The notes under the pieces: generated by a model
The model's database searches: none
Told to the model about the DNA's origin: nothing
What the model saw: only the letters and a program-made list of their open reading frames with translations
Translations under genes and position numbers: made by a program
Source of the DNA: Hemibagrus wyckioides
Taxonomy: Eukaryota > Chordata > Actinopteri > Siluriformes > Bagridae
DNA length: 64,000 nt
Assembly (NCBI RefSeq): GCF_019097595.1
Contig: NC_080718.1
Location: forward strand, 18,702,157-18,766,156
Direction of reading: 5' to 3'
Shown here: positions 1 to 11,319 of the stretch, in pieces
Position numbering within the stretch: the first letter of the stretch is position 1
Layout of the letters: every line of letters starts with the position of its first letter

Positions 1-2488
1 TGAGCAATCGTGAGTCAGGAATACTGTCACTAAAAAACTGGTGTCATTGGTATTTAGGCATACTACTAGCTGACGAAAACATTTACACTCACACTGATCT
101 AATCCTTAGGAATATTGGGTTAGGGACCTCTAAGGCAGTCTCCCTGACATGAAATTTACATTAGAACCGTGGATCATAGCACTGAGGTGTGCAGAAATAT
201 AACAGAGTGAAAAATGCATCTGTACAAGTACAGCTACGCTCAATTATACAGAAATATCAAACATACGCATGCATGACAAGCACACTGAAGTCTGAGCAGT
301 GATCCAAATTAGAGAGCTGAAAACAAACCTCCAACACAAGACACGCATCAGTGCATCTGAGAAGCAGACGAAAAGGTGCTGAACTTTCGGATTTTACACA
401 TCCAACGCTGTATGGCTTCCTCTGTAAAGTGGTTAGCACGGAGCTCGAGCCTGAGATGACAATTTGGAAAGGTTTTTAATTAATTCACGAGGCATACAGA
501 TGGTTCGAATAACCAAATGCGTCCCGAATGAGAGTCTTTACTTTGAGATGTCTACAGTACGGCGCTCATCAGTTCATCTTACAGATTAAGCAATTATATA
601 GAATGTTTAAGCATAAGAGCATAGCATCGTGTTAATGATTTATACGACATCACTAAATCCATATTGTCTGAAATTAAAAGGCGAACACAGCTGGCACAAG
701 TTACAGAAAACAATATTGAGATATATTGAGATACTGAGATGAACACAGCTAGGAAGCACTCGTGTTTTTTCTCGTGTCCCATTTCAATTTTGAATTCTGA
801 AAGAACAGCATCTGAAGAGAGACAACGTCTATTCATTTTGAAAAGGTTTCTATCTGACTTCCAGCCATAAAATGAAATGAAATAAAAACCCCAAGGTGCT
901 GGTGACATACAGCCCTGCTGTGACTGCTGTATGCGTAAAACACAGTCGGCTAATTTAATACAATGCTGCAGCCAAGCCAACATCAGCCACACAGTCAAGT
1001 GTATAAGCACGAACATGAAACGATGTAATATAATCAGCCTCCTGACAAACAGAAGCAGTCATCAGTGAAGACCGAAGCAGACATTTACAACAGGGGATCT
1101 AATGGGAGCAGCGGCATCAGCGCAGCTATAAGGACAGTAAAACGTATGAATTTGCATTGGATTTACATATATTACTGTGCAATTCAGGTCTTGATTGTTT
1201 TAACAGACTGTTTGCTGTCCATAAAAATCGAATCATTCAACCAACCTAATCATTCAGTTCAACCATGGTTGAAATCTGTTTTCACCTCATTAGTCAACAT
1301 CTTTCTTAACTATATTGAATGGGAGCAGACAGCTGTGGCTAAAGTAGGGGATTTGATTTGCACAAACACAAACGTCTGGAAGTTTAAAAGTCAAGTTTAA
1401 AATAGAAGTGCATGAATTACAAGCATATTTCAATAGGATTTACAGAGCTTTGTAGGAAAACCGATGAATTCTTTGTGATCTTTTTAGTGATTCTGGTTGT
1501 AGTTTGCTGCTTTGTGCTGTTATTCCTGTGAGCAGTCAGTGGTTGTGTGCCACACTGATGACACATTTCTATTGCAGTTTCTGTGACATTTAAAAAAGTA
1601 TAATATGATAATTTGTTCTATATAAAACAATCATTTGTGCTACTCTCGTGTTCCTCAAAACTGTTCAAGAACAGACTGATTTTGTGGGTAAAAACCTCAT
1701 TTCAAGTGTTTCACAAGTGGACTATTTAAGCACTTTTAGATCAGGCCATACCCCTTTTGTCTCGTGATCTCAAGTTTGGAACTCTAACTGACTTCAATTC
1801 CTTCCTACTCTCCCGTATTTCTCAAACACAGTTCAAGGTGCTTCCAGGAACTGTTATGTAAAGCTTTGTAACGACAACCTCGAAAAAAATTTCTTCACAC
1901 AGAAGATGTACATGTAACTGGTTTGAAATGTCTGCCAGTTAACCTGACACACACTTAAGATATTCCCGTAGCATTGACTTACAGCCTTTTTCCCATGTAG
2001 ATATATTCTGCGTCGTACTTGACTACCTCTTTTTGCCATGTACAAAAAAATGAATGTCATATGCATTGTTTCGGCTATTGTGTATCTCATAAGCAATCAG
2101 TTTAATGTTGAAAATCACTCAAATGGCCATGTTAAAAAACCTGGCTCACAGACGGAATTTCATTTATGAAACTTAAAAAAAAAACATTAACTCCACACTC
2201 AAAAGCTCCACAGAGATATTCTATAAATCATAACAACCTCTGATCTCATACTTTGGCAAGATTCCATCTATAGTATATTTATATCATTAATTGATGTGCA
2301 GGGCGTAGTTTCTTGCCACATGCATCAAACGCCTTAGCCAATTATTCTCAAATGTCTGTATAAACTGACACAACATGTATGCTATTAATGACTAACTGAG
2401 AGCTGGGGTTGGTGCCTTTCCTTATTTTCCCCTTCTTTATTATTTATTCCTTTTTTTTTTTTTTGCTTTGAATAATTTTATTATTTTT
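1..2488. other. No gene recognised
   Basis: AT-rich single-copy-looking DNA. Open frames occur on both strands (for example minus 594-1016, 140 codons), but they have no recognisable domain, no convincing splice sites and low-complexity composition. I treat them as chance. A poly-T run lies at 2451-2464. I see no RNA gene or transposon terminus here. Confidence 0.5.
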
Positions 2489-2739
2489 CTAATATTTATT
2501 GCCTAGCACATGCTTAAAAACAGAGATATCTATATTTCTGGCTAACATGTTGTAGTCTTGTTGCAAAAGCTGCAGACTCTCCATGAAATAGTCCTTAGGA
2601 AAGACAAGTCGAGGAGTAAAAACCCCCTCAGGGCAGTCTGGTGAGATACAGGTGATGCTAACAGGAATAAACAACAGAAGAGCAACTGTAGATGTCACTA
2701 CAGAAAAATACATCATCAGAGCAGGGAGAAAGCGTATGA
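2489..2739 (-). CDS. Candidate small secreted or membrane protein exon (unidentified)
   Basis: I do not recognise this protein. A minus-strand ATG at 2716 opens a 75-residue frame. Its first 23 residues look like a signal peptide or transmembrane segment (MMYFSVV, then TVALLLFIPVS), followed by a Cys-containing segment (ISPDCPEG) and a polar tail ending at a TAA near 2489. AATAAA overlaps the last codons. Upstream the frame is open to a plausible acceptor (CACTGTAG before 2739), and the phase matches the donor of a candidate exon at 4614-4681. A chance ORF remains quite possible, since there is no homology and the exon chain is inferred only from splice signals. Confidence 0.3.
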
Positions 2740-5700
2740 CTACAGTGTGTCAACACAAGTCCTTGGCACAGATCCTTGATCAAGTGTAACAACATGCTTC
2801 AGTGTCCCATGACTTGTGAAAAAAAAGTGCGGGAATATAGCAAATATCCTGAAATCCTGAAACATGTCTGCAGTAAGTAAATGTATGGTTGTGTACTGTA
2901 GCGAATCTGAGCCAGTGTCACTGAGCAGAATGACAGATTTTCAGCAAAAGCTTTTCTGGGCTGTGATGTAAATTTTTGTGCTGACGTGAAGAGAAAAACA
3001 TTGTCGTAGTCTGGTAATGAATTGAGTTAGCTATAGTCTTCAGAAAAGCCACTTTCTCAAGCTGTGAACTTGGCCCACTTTCATATGCGCCTCAATAACA
3101 TTAGCAAAAGCAATTAACCTTTAGCCCGCAGCCGTACAGTTAGAGTGGTGCGAAAATTCCCTCCTCTCATTTTGATCTGATGCTTCACAATGGAAACAAC
3201 TATGACAAAAGTATGTGATTAGGCACGCAACAGAACAAATACTTCTCTAGTACTTTCCTTTTACCTGAATTACTATACGTGACGCTCAGTTGTGATTCCG
3301 TACTCGTTAACCATATGCATGTAAATACATAATAACTACACAATCACACAGAAATGAAGTAGAAATGAGAAAAATTACCAGCCATGCCAGCTGTACAAGG
3401 TTATCGAGGTTACTCTGAAAATGTACTTTGTAATTGGCTTGACTTCAGCCAAATGACAAATTTACTTTGAGAAATAAACCAATATAAAATGACCTACACT
3501 GCCACTCAAATACGGCAAAAAACACCCAACATTTTAGCATTTTTGAGACTTGAAAATGACTTAAAATAATAAATAGTAATCAAAATACAGGTATAAGTGA
3601 CTCAATTAATATTTCCTGAATTGAGAAATTATTGGTATTTAATCAGAACAATCTGAATCTAATCTATTTATGCCCTTATAGCACACACTGTATACAGGAT
3701 ATTCGCTTTACAGTTAATACTAGGGTCTTTAGATCCTGAGAGGGAAAGGAAATTACTTGACTGCATGTCACAAACACCTTTGTATGTAAAAAAATATTTG
3801 GGTAAGATTTTTGCATGGTTTTTATTTGATATATTTTCCAAATATTGCTTCCTGCTAATTCTTTCCTTTGTACTTTGATCCCCAATGATTGCATGATGTA
3901 TTCGGGAATTACGCGAATGCATTTCTTTCGACCAAAAATTACTGGACGTAAATCTAATGACAATATTAAAGTATAAATTATCCTAAACCACAGAGGCAGT
4001 ACTCCATATTATATTAAACATATTATATTAGTTTAATGCAGGAATTCTCCTTTAATAATGATCTACTTTCACTCACTATGTAAAGTAAAAGCTGTGCATC
4101 CCCCTTTAGCCCAAAAAGAGATATTTATTGCAAACAGATATTTATTCCCTTTCTGTGAATTTTCCCTGTAATCTGCATCTTTACACCTTGACACATGGCG
4201 ATTAAGCTGTCTTGAGCTAAGAGGCAAAGGAGCAGGCACCCCTATGTGCGAGACAGCATCACAGCAGGGATCCCAGAATGATATCTCTCCAACTCAAACA
4301 GCCCAGCTCACATCAGCCCAGTCAGACACGCCATCCAGCTTTCATACTATAAAACCTGCCCTGTGACCCGAGCTGTCAGACACATAGCGATAGTCAGAAA
4401 AAGCTCAAACGCAGCCGTTTTCAAACTGACTTCAAAGCGTGTGAACACAATGATGTTGGTTCGGCAGTAGAGCCTGAGCATGCTTTTAATGCTTTTATCA
4501 GAAAGGATCAGGTTGTCAAAAAATATTTTTTTGATCGAACTTCTGGAAACAAACGTGTAGATAAAATCCTATGAAATAATACAAAAATGCTAAACTAATC
4601 CAAAGTCGCTTACCACGCAGGGTCTCGGATGGATGCACATTACAGTCAGCAGTGGGTTTTTTCCACCAAAGCGCACAGCTCCTGTTGAAGACAAAGCAGA
4701 AATGTAAATATTAAATTCTTGACATACATGTCCAATTCCTTAGATAAACAAAACATTTTCCAAAGGAAACTTAAACCACCATAAAACCCAAAAAGATCAT
4801 TTATAAAAAACAACAATCATTTTAGAGATTTTTTAGAGAAATCCAAGTATCTACTAAAAATGAAGAAAAATATTATTCCAGTTGTTCGGTTTGTTTTATA
4901 AACAAGCTAGCTTAAACTATTCACTGGAATTTCGTTAACACTAATTATAGATGCAATTCACTAAATAAGAAGAGTACAGCCATGAGGCCCCAAGCCACGA
5001 GGTACAAGCGCTCAGAGTCACAGCCCGGTTTAGACGCATTACTATGAGAACATCAGTAAAGGCACAGCCTCTGCTCTTTGCGCTGTTTTCAGGCATGAAC
5101 TATTCATAGACGGGACATCCATTAGACGGTGCAGAACCTGCAGATCCACAACAATTACTGAACCCTTAAGGCTTTTCTGCCCCTATCAGCAAAGGCATTA
5201 CCCAATTAAGACTCTTTCTGTGCTGAAGGGCTGTCAACAAGCTTTTAATCATTTCCGTCTTTTTCTGTAAATCCACCAAGGACATGATGGCAAACTCCAT
5301 CATTTAAAGCAGGGTATTCATCAACAAAATATAGAACGCAGCTGAGAAGTGAGTGCTTTGCCTTTCAATACAGCCTCCAGAAATAATGTACACAAAACTA
5401 AGCCTTTTTAATGGCATGTCAGGAGGTGGTTTTTCTCGGGAAAATGTATCAGATCTACCAACGGCGCTTTGAATGTAACGGCACAGTGGATGTCTTTAAA
5501 AAATGACTTTTATATCATTTTCAGCTCCATACCCAGCACACAAACAAAAGCAGACAGATGGCGTGGTGTGGCGTGGTGCTGTTCCTGCTATTCCATCTCA
5601 TGAGGTGTCTGTAAAAATGCGGTGTTATAAGAAGATGGATGTGAATATTCATGCTGGAGATCTGGCTCACCTGTCAGGCGGCAGAATCCTATGATAATGT

Positions 5701-7367
5701 AATGCATAAAACGGAATATGCATTATTTATTATTTAAACAGTTTGACTTATGTATTTCTATCGCGATTAACATGCAAGTGTTGAAAATATAACAAACCCA
5801 GACGGGAGTCAACATTTAGTTTGAAATCATTTCAATAATAATCCTACAGCAGAAGTGTGCCAAATATTAATGAGATGCATGACTGGTTTGATTTTACACT
5901 AAAGCTGAGCAGAGTGAATGCTGATTTTATTGCTACAAAACATTAATGTATACATGTATCTATTGATTAGGTGGTTTTATTAAATGGCTGTGAAATTTGT
6001 TTTTCCTCATGTGACAAAGATAAGCTAGATATGACCATTTACATGCCCTAAATAGTGTATCAATATTAATGAAAATAATTGTGGATCTAAAAGTCATCTT
6101 TAAAAGCCACTGCCATCAATTACTGCACCTGAACTAAAGCAAAAAAAAAAAACGACCTGCTTCCCTTTACTGACTGAATAAAAAACCCAAAATGCAAGCC
6201 AGCTTTTAAACAAGTAGAAAATACAGCATCATTTATGCAGTTTCAGATTTGGCAGAACATTGTGATTATCTACAATCACATGACAGTCATGAAGCTCTGT
6301 TTAATTTAACATACATTAGTGGCTTGTGAATACCGCACAATTAAATGTGTTAGGTCAATCTCTTACATGAAACCGTTCCAAAGCTTCAAGTGACACCTTA
6401 CATTAAACACACACACACACACACAATGAATTAAGTGAACACTGATCACTCTAAGAGCTCTGAACGGTGAAACTGAAACTATTTGTTTTTCTACTTCACA
6501 AATGACTTCACTAACATTCCAACATAGGTCCTTCATCAATAATTCATCATCGCATTACCAGCACATTCATTTGCAGGTAAAGCAAAACAAATCACTCAAG
6601 AGAAATCAATACATCACACGCCCCATCAGATATGAAAACATCGGCCAGGCACGATTAGATAAAACACACAGTGAACACTGAGAGAAACAGAGGGAAAGAG
6701 CCGAGGGCACACACAGGAACACTTCTGTTATTGTACAGAACTGTGTGCTCACCTCTGACTTCTCAATGATGCTGCTGTAATTGAATACAATCTAATGTAA
6801 TCTGCTTGGACATGGACACAAAATGTATACACTAAACATAAGCTTTACACTCTTCATGTCCTCATTTCACCCCTTTGTTTTGTGTTGGATATACACTGGC
6901 CATTACAACCTTAAGTCTGTATTATTAATGACAAGCCAAGTTCTACAGCTTTCCCATCACAATCCTGGTCTGGAAGAGAGCCAACATACTCCTCAAACCC
7001 TGTACATTAAAATAACTGTGGGGAGGGGGGGAAAGCCTTCAAGAATGCAATCTAAAGTTGATCATCAGATGTATAAGCAGCTGTGGACCAGCTGTCATGA
7101 ACAAGTGAAAATATTACTTTAGTATTGTCTATAAACAATGCCACTGGCATCCCTGAGCATGCATGTAGTAAAAGTTTGTGCAGGATTGAGGTTGCTGTGA
7201 AGTCGGCCAGTAAATCAGTGGGACAGCATCTTCCACTGTGCCAGCTTTAAGCTTTTAAGCTCTTTTAATCACAGCTTAGTGCACAGTGCAGTAAGAAACA
7301 GGATGTCTCCTCTGGTTAGTATAACTGTCCCCTTCTGCCATAAGAAACCCTTCACATGCGCTCTTAC
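2740..7367. other. Intergenic or intronic DNA, no other gene seen
   Basis: Apart from the candidate exon at 4614-4681, I see no coding exon, transposon end or RNA gene. A short (CA)n tract lies at 6406-6424. If the minus-strand transcript is real, this interval would be its introns. Confidence 0.4.
4614..4681 (-). other. Candidate 68-nt internal exon of a minus-strand transcript
   Basis: Read on the minus strand, a pyrimidine-rich acceptor (TTGTCTTCAACAG) precedes 68 nt that end at a strong donor (GTG|GTAAGC). One frame is open throughout, and its leftover base joins in phase to the frame of the 2489-2739 ORF. It could be a coding or 5'UTR exon of a gene starting at the CpG-rich region near 7.6 kb. 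The evidence is splice-site grammar only. Confidence 0.3.
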
Positions 7368-7700
7368 CTTCTTAACTGCCTCTCCAATCGGCGTTCTTGT
7401 ATTTGTGCGGCTGTTTAATTGTAACACTCTCTCTGACACACTCCTCGCTTTTGTTTCATTGTGCCATGAATCTGTGTTCTTGATCAGGACCAGCTTTCCG
7501 CTCGGAACGGAGTAGTTGGTGTTGCCGATGTAAATGCGCCCGTGTCTGCTCGCTTGTGTCACGAAGCGTCCAAGAAGCGCGCGACTCAAGCCGATGCCCT
7601 GCGCGCGCCTTTCCGCTCGCTGTTTCGCTGTGTGAGTGGGCGTGGTGACAGCGGGATCACGTGAGCCGCTGCGCTATGGCCCCGCCTCTTTTTTTTTAAG
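7368..7700 (-). promoter_or_regulatory. CpG-rich promoter with a candidate noncoding first exon
   Basis: Between about 7560 and 7690 the DNA becomes GC- and CpG-rich, with GC-box-like strings (gggcgtgg, ccccgcc) and an E-box context (tcacgtga, 7657-7664), unlike the AT-rich surroundings. On the minus strand, transcription from here would run into an excellent donor (AAG|GTAAGAG) whose last exonic base is 7368. A long frame crosses the exon but has no ATG, so the exon is more likely 5'UTR. The transcribed direction is inferred from the donor. Confidence 0.4.
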
Positions 7701-7862
7701 CGAACGCACGCGTCTCTAAACATTTTAGAGAAGTCGCACAGCGCCGCCTAGTGGATTTATATACAAGCTTTGGGAAATTATGCCGAATCTTTGCTTGGAG
7801 CTTTGTTCCAGGACACCCTATGGTGTGAATTGCTAGGGGACAGACCATTTAAAAAGGATGCT

Positions 7863-7930
7863 CTCTCTTCTCACACACTCTCTCTCTCGCACGCACGCAC
7901 ACACAAACACACACACATACTTCCACACAC
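7863..7930. repeat. CT- and CA-rich simple sequence
   Basis: Imperfect (CT)n passing into (CA)n with CG interruptions (ctctctctcgcacgcacgcacacac). It is an ordinary microsatellite-like tract. Confidence 0.8.
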
Positions 7931-8119
7931 ACTTTGTAAACCTGCATAAATGAAAACAGTAAAATAATAGCCACATAGCGTCTACATAGTGCAGAATGTC
8001 AGCACTGAATGAAAAGTTAAAGTGAATGTGGAAGTTCTACCTTAAAAACAGAAAAATATTTTTATAAATAAGGGGGATTCATCTTATCTGAAGACTTGCA
8101 AATGATACATGAGCCTACA

Positions 8120-8634
8120 TACCCCTGATCAGGCATAACATTATGACTGCCTAATATTGTGTTGGTCCCTCTATTGATACCAAAACAGCCCTGACCTGTC
8201 ATGCACCGTGTATTCTGACACCTTTCTATCAGAACCAGCATTAACTTCTTCAGCAATTTGAGCAACAGTAGCTTGCAGGCCAGCCTTCACTCCCCACGTG
8301 CATCAATGAGCCTTGGCCGCCCATGACCCTGTCGCCGGTTCACCACTGTTCCTTCCTTGGACCATTTTTGATAGATACTGACCACTTCAGACTGGGAACA
8401 AACAAGAGCTGCAGGTTTGGAGATGCTCTGATCCAGTCGTCTAGCCATCACAATTTGGAACTTGTCACCCTTACACTTGCCCATTTTTCCTGCTTCTAAC
8501 ACATCAACTTTGAGGACAAAATGTTCACTTGCTGCCTAATATATCCCACCCACTAACAGGTGCCATGATGAAGAGATAATCAGTGTTATTCACTTCACCT
8601 GTCAGTGATCATAATGTTATGCCTGATCGGTGTA
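8120..8634 (-). mobile_element. Internally deleted Tc1-like element
   Basis: The ends are inverted copies of one another (ctgatcaggcataacattatga and its reverse complement near 8608-8630), each next to a TA dinucleotide as expected for Tc1/mariner insertions. Inside, on the minus strand, only the amino-terminal DNA-binding part of a Tc1-family transposase can be read ([16 protein letters not shown], then [16 protein letters not shown], ending near [11 protein letters not shown]). The DDE catalytic part is absent. At about 515 bp this is a non-autonomous deletion derivative, and three related copies lie within the next 9 kb. Confidence 0.85.
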
Positions 8635-9361
8635 TGTTACAAGCATATAGAGGTATTTAATTAGTTTTTATATATAGGTTTTAAATGAGCTACTAAACCC
8701 TCCTGGTACACCACCCAGTCTAAGTGACTGGGCTGTTAGAACATATTACAGAAACAGGCACTTTTTTAAAGCAGCTATTATAGTAATTACATTTTTATTT
8801 AAGCTCCCTGTTAACAAAGCCACCGGGATATGCACAGTTTTTGTGTGTTACAGAAGTATGCTTTTTTTTTTTACTCTCAAAGCATGATTGCCACCTTGTG
8901 GCCATGGTGTTATTCAGACTATGTTGTAATCTAGACCATGTTGCTACTTTATTAAGGTACTTATAGTGCCTTTGTGGGTAGACAATTACTGATTATCACA
9001 ATAGTTAATGCACAGTATGCAATTTACTTTGACCACCATAGGGACTAACAGATATTTGGATGAGTTATATCAGATATTTGGGTGGGTGACCATTCTCAGT
9101 ACTGCAAGAACGCTGGGACAAAGTGCTAAGTGTTCTTTTGGTGGTCTCTTTTTATTGATAGACAGGTGTGCTAAATTGTATCTGTGTAACAACAGAAGTG
9201 AATATATAGTATATATAGTATATATACCTGATATAATGAACAATAAATGTAGATATAAAAATAGATAAAAGTTAACATTTTAAATACCCTAAGTTATGTA
9301 CTAGGAAGATATGAAGAAATTCTTTATAGTCCAAACAAGGTAATTAGTTTCTGATAATATG
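8635..9361. other. Intergenic, nothing firm
   Basis: AT-rich interval between the Tc1 remnant and the 3' end of the tribbles-like gene. A stretch at about 9050-9115 faintly resembles the internal-promoter end of 5S rRNA (tttgggtgggtgacca). No gene is called. Confidence 0.4.
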
Positions 9362-10307
9362 CTATAAAGATGGAACTTCTTGATCCTTCTCTTTGTAGAA
9401 CATTTTCGTCCACATATACTGAGAGTAGCTGGTGGAGGAAAACCAAGGATGGGACAAGATTTCTTCCGCTGTTAGCCGCTCTGCAGGGTCTGGTCGAAGG
9501 ATGCTACTTATGAGACACTTGGCTTTAGGCGTTAGAAGCTCTGGAAGATTAAATTTGCACTTCTGGATCCTTCTGTACAGCTCTGTGAGGTTTGTGTGCG
9601 TAAAAGGATGACATCCGACCAGAATAGTATACAACATAACTCCAAGAATCCATACATTTGATGCTTTTCCTGAGTATAAGCTCCCTGGCTGTAGGCTCTC
9701 TGGACTGATATAGACTGGACAGCTGTGCATGCCAGATATTATATCATCCTTTTCTATAATATATACATCTTTAAGGGTGCACAGTGCCAACTCAGTTCTA
9801 AATATAAAAAAGTACATAATAATTACATTTACACAAACATAGTCAAGCAACAAACAACACAGATGCATAATTTGTGTGCAATAATTAATCAAAAAAATAA
9901 AAGGGTTATATTTTAATTGTACATGAATATGGCCAATCATTTTCTACGTATGACTTTCTGCAGATGCTTCTAAACTTCTCTCTATGGCAACGAAGTAAAA
10001 CAAGTCTCACCGCTCTTCATTTTTAAAAGCGAAATTCTTCATTTTCAGTCTAGGCAGAACCACACCATTATTGTGACAATGTGCCACAGCAGAGACTATT
10101 TGATGAAAGAGCCTCAAAGCTTCATCTTCACACAAGCCTTGTGAGGACTGAACATGTCTGTACATATTGCCAAATGTATGTTCAAAGAAGATGTAAGCTA
10201 TAGAGTGTCCAAGGATGATTTCAGATGGATAGTGTAGGTGGGGATGAGCAGGAAGATGAGTGTACACAGCCAGGGCCTGGGCATATCTAGTAATAGGAAA
10301 AACCTGC

Positions 10308-10341
<34 letters not shown>

Positions 10342-11043
10342 GAAAGGAAAGGAAAGGAAAGGAAAGGAAAGGAAAGGAAAGGAAAGGAAAGGAAAGGAAA
10401 GGAAAGGAAAGGAAAGGAAAGGAAAGGAAAGGAAAGGAAGGGAAGGGAAGGGAAGGAAGGAAGGAAGGAAGGAAGGAAGGAAGGAAGGAAGGAAGGAAGA
10501 AATAATTATAATTGCATAACTGTGCACTTGGCATTGTTGATCTATGACGTGTTTTTTCTGAGACTGAATATAAAATTAACATAGTTCAAACTTTGTTAAG
10601 TCAAGGATATTTCCATTTGGAATGAAAACATAGACATGCCATTTTAATAAATTCTACAATTTACATTCATCGTTAAATGTGCATGTTTAATACTTGGGCA
10701 AAAGACTTGGTACAATGGTGATAAACTGACTAAAAATATCACCAAGAAAAAGACAGAAAACAGCAACAAAAAAGCAAAGAAAAGAAAAGAAAAGAAAAGA
10801 AAAAAGCAGCACATAATGGTTGGGTATTGACCTTTGCTGTAGGAACTAACACAGCAGTAGATTACATGGCCACACGGGTGTATTATAATCAGCTCAGCTC
10901 ACCTTACAGAGCAGATGTTTGCCGCTGTGCAGGCTGGAAGCTTTAAACACATTTTGCGCTACTTTCTTATGCAGCACATTTTTACCGACGATGATATAAT
11001 GTGAACCACCGGACGCTTTCGTGGAAGAAAAAGAAGAAAGCAT
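9362..11043 (-). CDS. trib3: Tribbles-family pseudokinase, probably Trib3
   Basis: Three exons on the minus strand, 10903-11043, 10011-10303 and 9362-9797, join in phase to 289 residues from the ATG at 11043. Tribbles proteins are catalytically weak or inactive scaffolds that bring substrates to the COP1 ubiquitin ligase and bind MAPKK and AKT. Visible landmarks: the beta3 lysine (LLCKVF, K47), the FGNMYRHV region, HQIVSAVAHCH before the catalytic loop, the SPE triplet (176-178), VWILGVMLYTILVG, the ILSHPWF motif (258-264) typical of Tribbles, and a tail with DQEVP (283-287), which keeps the DQxVP core of the COP1-binding motif. The CKVFP and LPAHPH strings favour Trib3 over Trib1 or Trib2. 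Oddities: the Tribbles RDLK loop reads PRLK (131-134), SLE reads TLK (152-154), and the usual amino-terminal nuclear-signal region is short. The frame is intact, so I call it a gene rather than a pseudogene. Confidence 0.85.
10312..10500. repeat. Large (GAAAG/GGAAG)n microsatellite abutting a splice acceptor
   Basis: On the plus strand poly-A passes into repeated aaaag, then aaagg and finally aagg units, about 190 bp without an interruption outside A and G. On the minus strand, the sense strand of the tribbles gene, it is an unbroken pyrimidine tract ending at TTTTGCAG, the acceptor of exon 2 (exon starts at 10303). Confidence 0.95.
10780..10804. repeat. Short (AAAAG)n tract in intron 1 of the tribbles gene
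   Basis: A run of aaaag units in the same intron as the much longer tract at 10312-10500. It may be an independent expansion or a local duplicate. Confidence 0.7.
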
Positions 11044-11319
11044 TTCGTTCGAGTCAATAATAAAATGCAAAGAAACTCCTAAATGATTGCGTACTCGTGC
11101 AGGAGAAGAAGTCGTTAAACCGCCCGTGGAACATTAATATTAAACCAAAATATCTCTGAGTTATAATATAAAAAAACAACAACAACAGCATGGAAAACTA
11201 ATAAACTATTGTACGGTGTATATCAACTGTAATTTAAGGACATAATTCTGGACATATAAAGTAAATGACACACTTTATATAGTCAGTAAATATTATGTTG
11301 CGCAGAATAAATAACATTA

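Noticed and set aside
594..1016. 140-codon minus-strand open frame
   Set aside because: No domain, no convincing splice or promoter context, and Ile/Ser/Cys-rich composition typical of chance frames in AT-rich DNA.
7269..7589. 106-codon minus-strand frame under the CpG-rich patch
   Set aside because: It has no ATG start and runs through a strong splice donor at 7368, so it is better read as 5'UTR than protein.
10198..10527. Ser/Phe/Leu/Pro-rich or Lys/Gly-rich frames across the GAAAG repeat
   Set aside because: They are translations of the microsatellite. Only the part before 10303 is genuine exon.
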